DNA of 5,233 nt, from positions 1 through 5,233 of the forward strand of contig JAEWJH010000104.1 of NCBI GenBank assembly GCA_023386635.1, read 5' to 3'. A model generated the notes under the pieces. That model did no database searches, was not told the origin of the DNA, and saw only the letters and a program-made list of their open reading frames with translations. Shown here piece by piece: positions 1-4,962 of the stretch. This DNA comes from Pseudomonadota bacterium. GTDB taxonomy: Bacteria > Pseudomonadota > Alphaproteobacteria > Rhizobiales > Xanthobacteraceae. Position 1 is the stretch's first letter. Every line of letters begins with the position of its first letter. The position numbers and the translations under genes were made by a program.

Positions 1-687
1 CGGCAGCATCACCGGCCGCGCCGCTTGCGCGGTGGCGGCCTCGATCGAGCCGGTGACCTCGCCGACGGTCGCGGCGTCATCGGGTGCGGCCGGCTCCGGC
101 AGCGCGTCGATCGCCGATTGCAGCGCGCGCAGCGGCACCGGCGGCGGCGGCGTTTCCTCGGCGGGGCCGACCGGCAGTTCGGTCGAGCTGGCCTCGCCGA
201 TCTCCATCGGCAGGGTGGCGCTCGGGATGTCGTTGAGCGTCTCCACCGCCTCGGCCGGCGCATGATCCTGCGGCGCGGCCGGCAGGCTCACCCAGCGCAG
301 CAGCGCGCCGCTCGCGCCATCGCGCTCCGGCAGGTCGCGCAACTTGGCGAGTTCGTCGGCGCGGCGTGCCGCGGCCTGCACCAGGAACGGGCGCCATTCC
401 GGATGGTCGTCGGCGCTGATCAGCGGGCCGCGTGGCGCAAAGGCAGCCGTGACCACACGCGCCGAGATGCCCGGCGGCGAGGTGGACGTGAGGCTGAGAG
501 CACCCAGCGTTACGAGAAACAGTGCGGAGACCCCGGCCAGCAGAAGCCGAAGAGTGGGAAACATCGGCAACTCATAGCTGAGTCGCGCAAGAGGCGAGAA
601 GCAACCGGCCCTCGCGTCATCGGCGAGATGCACGCCAGACGAGTCCGGTGTGGCGGTCCGGCCGGGCAGGCAGGGGCGATGCGCCAT
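1..687 (-). CDS. Membrane-anchored Pro/Ala-rich protein of unknown function (3' end cut off by window edge)
   Basis: I do not recognise a named family. The frame is open from the left edge to a stop at about 713-715, so the C-terminus lies outside the window. I chose the ATG at 687 because GAGGAG (693-698) sits 5 nt upstream of it. An in-frame ATG at 564 gives 188 visible residues instead of 229; it has no clear ribosome site but would put the hydrophobic segment right at the N-terminus (MFPTLRLLLAG...). Counting from 687, residues 46-65 form one hydrophobic helix, a signal anchor or uncleaved signal peptide. The rest is probably periplasmic. It has a charged stretch with EWRPF and RRADELAKLRDLPERD, then an acidic, Pro-rich, low-complexity region with EETPPPPVP at about 177-185. 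Codon choice is strongly G/C at third positions through the main body, as in a real gene. It is divergent from the tRNA gene. The existence of the gene is fairly secure; its function is unknown. Confidence 0.7.
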   Translation of the reverse strand, partial: MAHRPCLPGRTATPDSSGVHLADDARAGCFSPLARLSYELPMFPTLRLLLAGVSALFLVTLGALSLTSTSPPGISARVVTAAFAPRGPLISADDHPEWRPFLVQAAARRADELAKLRDLPERDGASGALLRWVSLPAAPQDHAPAEAVETLNDIPSATLPMEIGEASSTELPVGPAEETPPPPVPLRALQSAIDALPEPAAPDDAATVGEVTGSIEAATAQAARPVMLP

Positions 688-692
688 TGTCT

Positions 693-698
693 CTCCTC
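693..698 (-). promoter_or_regulatory. Ribosome binding site deciding the start at 687
   Basis: On the minus strand GAGGAG lies 5 nt before the ATG at 687. It is the best Shine-Dalgarno match in the left part of the window. The alternative ATG at 564 is preceded only by ATGAGTTGCCG, with no purine-rich match at a useful distance. This favours the longer protein form. Confidence 0.55.
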
Positions 699-759
699 GC
701 CAGGCCCCCTTCCATCAGGAGGCAACGGCCGACGGCGGCGAGCGTTCCGAGGGGGGCGG

Positions 760-787
760 CCAGGCAGCCTGGATCGCGGTCACGATC
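760..787. repeat. Two adjacent short inverted repeats in the divergent intergenic region
   Basis: CCAGGC-A-GCCTGG (760-772) is a perfect 6+1+6 palindrome. Overlapping its last base is GATCG-CGGTCA-CGATC (772-787), with perfect 5-bp arms. They lie between the minus-strand gene starting at 687 and the plus-strand tRNA at 851, where promoters for both should be. An operator role is only a possibility; in GC-rich DNA palindromes of this size also arise by chance. Confidence 0.35.
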
Positions 788-807
788 GGCTGGTGAGAGC
801 GGCACCG

Positions 808-831
808 GCGGCCTATCGCCCCGGAGGCCGC
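808..831. repeat. Inverted repeat just upstream of the tRNA gene
   Basis: GCGGCC (808-813) and GGCCGC (826-831) are perfect complementary arms around a 12-nt spacer, ending 19 nt before the tRNA. The arms are pure G/C, so chance is a serious explanation. The nearby TGCTAA at 834-839 could be a poor -10 element, but I find no matching -35. Confidence 0.25.
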
Positions 832-850
832 ATTGCTAAAAGCCGTCCGG

Positions 851-926
851 GGGCCTGTAGCTCAATGGTTAGAGCCGAGTGCTCATAACACTCTGGTTGC
901 AGGTTCGAGTCCTGCCGGGCCCACCA
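851..926 (+). tRNA. tRNA with CAU anticodon, probably tRNA-Ile2 (lysidine type); elongator tRNA-Met is the alternative
   Basis: The 76-nt cloverleaf is complete. The acceptor stem GGGCCTG/CGGGCCC has one T-G wobble at 6-67. The D arm is GCTC/GAGC with loop AATGGTTA. The anticodon arm is GAGTG/CACTC with loop CTCATAA, anticodon CAT at 884-886. The variable loop is TGGTT. The T arm is GCAGG/CCTGC with loop TTCGAGT. Discriminator A and CCA are encoded. A CAU anticodon can mean initiator Met, elongator Met or Ile2. The paired first position (G1-C72) rules against initiator. The C4-G69 and C5-G68 pairs match known positive determinants for TilS, the enzyme that makes lysidine at C34 in E. coli tRNA-Ile2. 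Elongator tRNA-Met of related bacteria, as I recall it, has a different acceptor stem. Lysidine makes the tRNA read AUA and accept isoleucine. The tRNA call is near certain; the isoleucine identity is inferred. Confidence 0.95.
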
Positions 927-947
927 TTATTCCTACAATGGCTTTTT
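924..947 (+). terminator. Possible intrinsic terminator of the tRNA gene
   Basis: CCATT (924-928) can pair with AATGG (937-941) across an 8-nt loop, and five T residues follow at 943-947. The position right behind the tRNA fits a rho-independent terminator. The stem is only 5 bp and AT-containing, and its first arm uses the CCA tail of the tRNA, so it would compete with the mature tRNA end. Confidence 0.4.
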
Positions 948-995
948 GCGGCCTCCGTGACTAAGGTCCGGCCGGCGACCCTGGTGAGCGGAGCA

Positions 996-2132
996 ATGAC
1001 GAGAGCGGATCATCGTCTGACGCGAGGAGTAGCCGCGCTTCTGCTGATCGGCCTCGCCACCGGGTGCGCGCCGCGGCCGGGCCCAGACGTGCTCGCAGCG
1101 ACCCATCATACTGTGCCGGGCGCCAAGACCGTCGCCGTTTATGTGGCGACGACGCGTGCGCGCGATGTTCCGCATCAGAACGTGTTTCGCAGCGGGCGGG
1201 CGGACAAGGTCAATTTCGCCGAGTTCAGGATTTCGGTGCCGCCGAACCATCAGCCGGGCATGATCGAATGGCCGGTTGGGGCGCCAGATCCGGCGACGAC
1301 CTTTGCCACCGTGCAGCAAAACGTGCTCGACGGCCCATCCTTTCTCCGCGCCGTCTCCCAGCACACCGATGCCAGCCGCGCCGGCAATGTCGGCGTGTTC
1401 GTGCACGGCTTCAATTCCAGCTTCCAGGAATCGCTGTTCCGGTTCGCGCAGATGGCGGCGGATTCCGATGTGCGCGGCACGCCGATCCTGTTCGCCTGGC
1501 CGTCGGAAGCGAAACTCACCGGCTATATCGCCGACAAGGAAGCGGCGACATTCTCCCGCGATGCGCTTGCTGGCCTGCTGGTCGAACTCTCGCGGCAGAA
1601 ACCCATCGGCAATATCACCGTCGTTGCGCACAGCATGGGCGGCTGGCTGACGGTGGAGGCGCTGCGGCAGCTACGCCTGAGCGGACAATCGGCGGTGCTG
1701 GCGCGGCTGAACGTGATCCTCGCCGCGCCGGATATCGATGTGGACGTGTTCCAGCGTCAGATGGCGGTGATCGGGACGCTGCGGCGTCCGCTCACCGTGC
1801 TGGTCTCGCCCGATGACAAGGCCTTGTCGTTGTCTGGCACCATCGCCGGAAGCCGGCCGCGTGTCGGCGCGCTGAATGTGCGCGATCCGAAGGTCGCGGA
1901 ACTGGCGCTGAAATCGCAGATCCAGATCGTCGACATCTCGACGCTGAAAGCGTCGGATGGTTTCAACCACGATCGATTCGTCAATGTCGCGGCGCTTTAT
2001 CCGCGACTGGTGGCGTCGGCCAACACGCCGGGCAGCGGATTGCGCGACGCCGGCGCCTTCGTGCTGAACACGGTCGGGACAACGCTGTCGGCGCCGTTCA
2101 GCCTGGCGGGCGAAGCTTTAGCCGGCGAATGA
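996..2132 (+). CDS. DUF900-family alpha/beta-hydrolase lipoprotein
   Basis: A 378-aa protein of the DUF900 family (PF05990/COG4782 type), predicted serine hydrolases whose substrates are mostly unknown. Residues 8-23 form a lipoprotein-type signal (LTRGVAALLLIGLATG) with candidate lipidated Cys24; the lipobox A-T-G-C is weaker than the usual L-A-G-C. The family's opening strand is KTVAVYVATTRAR (44-56). The oxyanion region is VFVHGFNSS (134-142). The nucleophile elbow is AHSMGG (211-216) with Ser213. APDID lies at 244-248. An acid candidate is Asp273 or Asp274 in SPDDKAL, and the base candidate is His325 in GFNHDRF. All three catalytic positions thus look intact. I chose the ATG at 996. The same frame is open back to an ATG at 879, but that lies inside the tRNA and would put a non-signal stretch first. 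GGAG at 990-993 is only 2 nt from the ATG, unusually close; GTG at 984 is an alternative. The lipid anchor suggests work at the cell envelope. It is a single gene, convergent with the transporter operon. Confidence 0.88.
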   Translation: MTRADHRLTRGVAALLLIGLATGCAPRPGPDVLAATHHTVPGAKTVAVYVATTRARDVPHQNVFRSGRADKVNFAEFRISVPPNHQPGMIEWPVGAPDPATTFATVQQNVLDGPSFLRAVSQHTDASRAGNVGVFVHGFNSSFQESLFRFAQMAADSDVRGTPILFAWPSEAKLTGYIADKEAATFSRDALAGLLVELSRQKPIGNITVVAHSMGGWLTVEALRQLRLSGQSAVLARLNVILAAPDIDVDVFQRQMAVIGTLRRPLTVLVSPDDKALSLSGTIAGSRPRVGALNVRDPKVAELALKSQIQIVDISTLKASDGFNHDRFVNVAALYPRLVASANTPGSGLRDAGAFVLNTVGTTLSAPFSLAGEALAGE

Positions 2133-2178
2133 ATAAAGACGGGAGGCGGGGCTTTCCTCCTTTGTAGACATAAAGACG
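2133..2178. repeat. 9-bp direct repeat flanking the hairpin
   Basis: ATAAAGACG occurs at 2133-2141 and again at 2170-2178, in the same orientation, with the candidate terminator hairpin between them. It is the only AT-rich repeated word I noticed in this intergenic gap. No function is evident. Confidence 0.4.
2142..2163. terminator. Possible bidirectional terminator between convergent genes
   Basis: GGAGG (2142-2146) and CCTCC (2156-2160) form a 5-bp stem with a 9-nt loop, followed by TTT on the plus strand. On the minus strand the stem is followed by CGTCTTTATT, also T-rich. The position, 9 bp after the hydrolase stop and 74 bp beyond the permease stop, suits termination from both directions. 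The stem is short and the T-runs are broken, so this is tentative. Confidence 0.35.
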
Positions 2179-2236
2179 TGGATGCTCCGCCCAAGGCTTG
2201 TGTTCGGATTCTCGCTCTATGCCTCGTGCGGGTCAA

Positions 2237-3010
2237 TCATTTCCCGGACCAGTGCACGAAGCTCTTTTCGATCAGCAGGAACAGGATGTTGAGCCCGTAG
2301 CCGAGTGCGCCGGCGGCGAAGATCGCGGCGTACATGTCCGGCATTTCGAACAGCTGCTGCGCCTCGAACACGCGGAAGCCGAGGCCGTCGACCGAGCCGA
2401 TGAACATCTCGGCGACGACGACGATGACCAGCGCGAGCGACACGCCGTTGCGCAGGCCGACGAAGGTCTGCGGCAGCGATTCCATCAGGACCACGTCCTT
2501 CATCACCCGCCAGCGCGACGCACCCATCACCCGTGCGGCGAGGATGCGGGTCTTGCGCGCGTTCATCACGCCGTAGGCAACGTTGAACAGGATCACCAGC
2601 GCGGCGCCGAACGAGGCGACGTAGATCTTGGTGGCGTTGCCGACGCCGAAGATCACCAGGAACAGCGGGAACAGCGCCGAGGCCGGTGTCGAACGGAAGA
2701 AGTCGACGACGAACTCGACCGAGCGATAGATCCGTTCGCTGGACCCGAGCACGATGCCGAGCGGAATGGCGATGACGCCGGCGACGGCCGTGGCGGCGAA
2801 GGTGCGGATCACCGTCTGCCAGAAATCATAGAGCAGGCGGCCGCCGGTGAAGCCATTCCATAGCGCCTTGAGGGCGGCATGCGGCGGCGGCAGCAGCACC
2901 GGATCGACGATCCGCGACCAATAGCCGATGTACCAGAAAGCGATCAGGCCGAAGACGCCGACCAGCGGCAAAAGGCGATCTGACGCGACATAGCGAATGG
3001 CCCGGTTCAT
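2237..3010 (-). CDS. ABC importer permease, SsuC/TauC-like (BPD_transp_1)
   Basis: A 257-aa inner-membrane permease of the binding-protein-dependent transport family, the usual length for SsuC/TauC/NrtB-type proteins. It should act as a homodimer forming the channel for the upstream binding protein and ATPase. Hydrophobic segments lie at about 12-30, 68-90, 110-124, 127-146, 187-206 and 228-248, giving six predicted helices. The EAA loop that contacts the ATPase is at about 158-181 (ARVMGASRWRVMKDVVLMES, then LPQ), with the invariant Gly at 163. DFFRSTPASALFPLF (103-117) is a typical family segment. Its ATG overlaps the ATPase stop as ATGA (3007-3010), so translation is probably coupled; GAGG at 3021-3024 is a weak ribosome site. 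It is the last gene of the operon. The family call is firm. The substrate cannot be read from the sequence. Confidence 0.9.
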   Translation of the reverse strand: MNRAIRYVASDRLLPLVGVFGLIAFWYIGYWSRIVDPVLLPPPHAALKALWNGFTGGRLLYDFWQTVIRTFAATAVAGVIAIPLGIVLGSSERIYRSVEFVVDFFRSTPASALFPLFLVIFGVGNATKIYVASFGAALVILFNVAYGVMNARKTRILAARVMGASRWRVMKDVVLMESLPQTFVGLRNGVSLALVIVVVAEMFIGSVDGLGFRVFEAQQLFEMPDMYAAIFAAGALGYGLNILFLLIEKSFVHWSGK

Positions 3011-3822
3011 GATTTGCGTACCTCGCGCTGGAAGGTTTCGAGGCAGCGCCCCTTGAGCTCGACGAAATCCGGGTCCGACAGCGTGGAGGGATGGCGCGGC
3101 CGCGCCATCGGCACCAGCGGGAAATCGGCGATCTTGGCCGGCCGGCGCGACAGCAGCAGCACATAGTCGGCGAGATACACGGCCTCTTCGAGGTCGTGCG
3201 ACACCAGCACCATGGTGGTGCCGGTTTCCTCGAACACGCGCTGCAACTGGTCGCGCATGAACAGCGTCATCTCATAGTCGAGCGCCGAGAACGGCTCATC
3301 GAGGAACAGCACCTCGGGCTCGACCACCAGCGCGCGCATGATCGAGACGAGCTGCTGCTGTCCGCCGGACATTTCGTAAGGGTAGCGGGTGAGGTCGATC
3401 TTCACGCCGAGCCGTTCGACCAGCGCGTTGACGCGCTCCTTTGCCTCTTTCGCCGGCACTTTGCGCAAGGTCAGCGCATATTCGACATTGGCGAAGGCGG
3501 TCATCCAGGGAAACAGCGCCTCGCGGTAATTCTGGAACACATAGCCGATGCGGGTCTGCGCCAGCGTCTTGCCGCCGAACAGCACCTCGCCTTTGTCCAC
3601 CGGGATCAGGCCGGCGATCAGATTGATCAGGGTCGATTTCCCGCAGCCGTTCGGTCCGAACACGGACGTGAAACGGCCGCGGGGGATATCGAGATTGAAG
3701 TCGTCATAGATGACGACACCCTGGAAGGTCTTCGACAGGCCGCGCACGGTGATGTGCGGCGCCGGCGTGTCATCGGGGCCGTAGAGCGTCCGATACTGGC
3801 CGACCGAAGCGAGCGCATTCAT
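3007..3822 (-). CDS. ABC importer ATP-binding protein, SsuB/TauB-like
   Basis: A cytoplasmic ATPase that powers the importer, 271 aa from the ATG at 3822. All nucleotide-binding motifs are present. Walker A is GPNGCGKST (56-64), the Q-loop is FQNYREALFPW (Gln97), the signature is MSGGQQ (151-156), Walker B is VLFLDEP (171-177) with catalytic Glu176, the D-loop is SALD (179-182) and the H-loop is SHD with His209. Nothing required for ATP hydrolysis is missing. The Q-loop form with ALFPW and the size place it in the nitrate/sulfonate/taurine branch. I chose ATG 3822 because GGGAAG lies 5 nt upstream; in-frame ATG 3837 and GTG 3846 are possible and would add 5 or 8 residues. The roughly 22 residues before the domain (NALASVGQYRTLYGPDDTPAP) form a short N-terminal extension. 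It starts 47 nt after the binding-protein stop and overlaps the permease start by 4 bp. Confidence 0.92.
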   Translation of the reverse strand: MNALASVGQYRTLYGPDDTPAPHITVRGLSKTFQGVVIYDDFNLDIPRGRFTSVFGPNGCGKSTLINLIAGLIPVDKGEVLFGGKTLAQTRIGYVFQNYREALFPWMTAFANVEYALTLRKVPAKEAKERVNALVERLGVKIDLTRYPYEMSGGQQQLVSIMRALVVEPEVLFLDEPFSALDYEMTLFMRDQLQRVFEETGTTMVLVSHDLEEAVYLADYVLLLSRRPAKIADFPLVPMARPRHPSTLSDPDFVELKGRCLETFQREVRKS

Positions 3823-3827
3823 GGAGA

Positions 3828-3833
3828 CTTCCC
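3828..3833 (-). promoter_or_regulatory. Ribosome binding site supporting the ATPase start at 3822
   Basis: GGGAAG on the minus strand, 5 nt before the ATG at 3822. The upstream candidates at 3837 (ATG) and 3846 (GTG) have no comparable purine-rich site, so this decides the start, with moderate certainty. Confidence 0.4.
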
Positions 3834-3869
3834 GCATTGACGTCACTGACGGCGTCCTGTCGTTTCGCG

Positions 3870-4850
3870 TTAGAACTTCTGCAGATACTTCGATACGTCG
3901 ACCTTCTCCGGCAGCACGCCGGTCTTGGTCGAGAAGTCGATGAATTTCTGGAAGTCGGCGACGTCCTTCTGGGTGAGATCGCTGACCATCATGAACTTGA
4001 CCAGCGGCACGGTGTCGACGATGTCGTCCGGCGTCAGCGTGTTCTTGGCCAGATATTTGCGCGCTTCATCCGGATGCTCGTTGATGAACTTCACCGCCTG
4101 CGCCCAGCCGGCGGTGAACCGCTTGGCGACTTCCGGCCGCGACTTCACGAAGTCGGTGGTGATGGCGCAGCCGCCGACCCAGGCATTGGCGTTGGCATCG
4201 CCGAGCACGGTGCGGGCGATCACGCCGGCTTCGAAGGTGGTGGCGACGCCGAGCTTCTTCATCATCGTCGCATTGGGCTCCAGCGTGTAGCCGGCGTCGA
4301 AGGTGCCGGCCTTCATGGCGTTGACGTGCTGGCCCATGTCGAGCTGATCGAGCTGGAATTCACCTTCCTTGAGACCCGCTGCCAGCAGGGCGGCGCGCGC
4401 CATGCTGACATTGGCCGGACCGGGCGCGGACATGACCTTCTTGCCCTTGAGATCGGCGAGCGATTTGATCTCGAGGCCCTTGCGAACGACGAACTGCTCC
4501 ATCTCGTATTTGGCGTTCTGGCTGTTCACCGAGATGTACATGGCGACGCCGGGCTTCTTGAGATTGGCGTTCATGCCCTCGATCGTCACCAGCACCGACG
4601 CCGCGTCGATCTGATTGCCGATCATCGCCGCGACGTTGGGCGGACCGCCGATCAGGCGCGTGGATTCGATCTCGATGTTCTGATTTTTGAAGAAGCCCTT
4701 CTCGATGCCGACGAACAGCGGCAGCGACGAGGACACCGGGAACACGCCGACCCGAACCTTGTCGAGGGCGTGGGCCGGACTGCATAGCGCGAAACCCGCG
4801 ACCATCGCCGCGAGCAGGGACGCCGATTGGCGGAAGCGTGACAGCAGCAT
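3870..4850 (-). CDS. Periplasmic substrate-binding protein, NMT1/SsuA-like
   Basis: A 326-aa solute receptor that captures the substrate in the periplasm and delivers it to the permease. The N-terminus is a classic Sec signal peptide: positives at R5 and R7, hydrophobic core at about 11-22, and cleavage after A28 in SPAHA-LD. The mature protein opens with KVRVGVFPVSSSLPLFVGIEKGFF (31-54), the first strand and helix typical of the nitrate/sulfonate/thiamine-precursor receptors. ANVSM and the preceding APGP follow IKSLADLKGKKVM (128-140), the hinge region seen in this family. AGTFDAGYTLEPNATMM (181-197) matches the second lobe. Length is normal. The start is supported by AGGGGG 9 nt upstream. 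It lies 101 nt after the amidohydrolase stop. The family is secure; the ligand is not. The gene order suggests a cyclic amide or imide. Confidence 0.9.
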   Translation of the reverse strand: MLLSRFRQSASLLAAMVAGFALCSPAHALDKVRVGVFPVSSSLPLFVGIEKGFFKNQNIEIESTRLIGGPPNVAAMIGNQIDAASVLVTIEGMNANLKKPGVAMYISVNSQNAKYEMEQFVVRKGLEIKSLADLKGKKVMSAPGPANVSMARAALLAAGLKEGEFQLDQLDMGQHVNAMKAGTFDAGYTLEPNATMMKKLGVATTFEAGVIARTVLGDANANAWVGGCAITTDFVKSRPEVAKRFTAGWAQAVKFINEHPDEARKYLAKNTLTPDDIVDTVPLVKFMMVSDLTQKDVADFQKFIDFSTKTGVLPEKVDVSKYLQKF

Positions 4851-4859
4851 TGTGATAGT

Positions 4860-4866
4860 CCCCCTA
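4860..4866 (-). promoter_or_regulatory. Ribosome binding site of the binding-protein gene
   Basis: TAGGGGG on the minus strand ends 9 nt before the ATG at 4850. The purine run is strong and the spacing is at the long end of normal, consistent with high expression of a periplasmic receptor. Confidence 0.5.
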
Positions 4867-4946
4867 GGTGATGCGAGCCGTCTTTTGTCGCGGCCCGCGT
4901 TCAGGTTCAGTATCTACCGTTCGATGAGTAACAGGCCCCACTCCAT

Positions 4947-4962
4947 CGGGTTTATTCACCCG
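4947..4962. repeat. Perfect inverted repeat over the amidohydrolase stop codon
   Basis: CGGGT (4947-4951) and ACCCG (4958-4962) are perfect arms around the 6-nt loop TTATTC. In the minus-strand transcript the hairpin loop holds the TAA stop of the amidohydrolase gene. No T-run follows on the minus strand, so it is not a standard intrinsic terminator. It could protect a processed mRNA end or be chance. Confidence 0.4.

Noticed and set aside
510..725. 71-codon minus-strand frame with a TTG start at 725
   Set aside because: It overlaps the start of the left gene in another frame, has no good ribosome site and no recognisable features.
834..839. -10 box TGCTAA for the tRNA
   Set aside because: The distance to the tRNA is plausible, but the match is poor and the -35 position (GCCTAT) does not fit the consensus.
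25..888. 287-codon plus-strand reading frame
   Set aside because: It runs antisense to the left gene and ends inside the tRNA. Its composition is Arg/Gly-rich shadow coding from a GC-rich opposite strand, with no recognisable domain.
879..995. Longer start of the DUF900 hydrolase at 879
   Set aside because: The ATG and first codons lie inside the tRNA, and the 39 extra residues would precede a normal lipoprotein signal.
2198..2863. 221-codon plus-strand reading frame
   Set aside because: It is antisense to the permease gene and rich in His/Glu/Arg as expected of a shadow of membrane-protein codons.
3091..3840. 249-codon plus-strand reading frame
   Set aside because: It is antisense to the ATPase gene with its intact Walker motifs; no independent support.
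3838..3845. TGACGTCA palindrome before the ATPase gene
   Set aside because: It resembles a eukaryotic CRE site, which is irrelevant here, and an 8-bp palindrome is easily due to chance.
3837..4787. 316-codon plus-strand reading frame
   Set aside because: It is fully antisense to the binding-protein gene. The minus-strand protein has a signal peptide and clear family motifs, while this one is a His/Asp/Arg-rich shadow.
4867..4946. Sigma-54 or sigma-70 promoter in front of the binding-protein gene
   Set aside because: TAGATA on the minus strand could be a -10, but no -35 stands at a proper distance, and no GG-N10-GC pattern is present.
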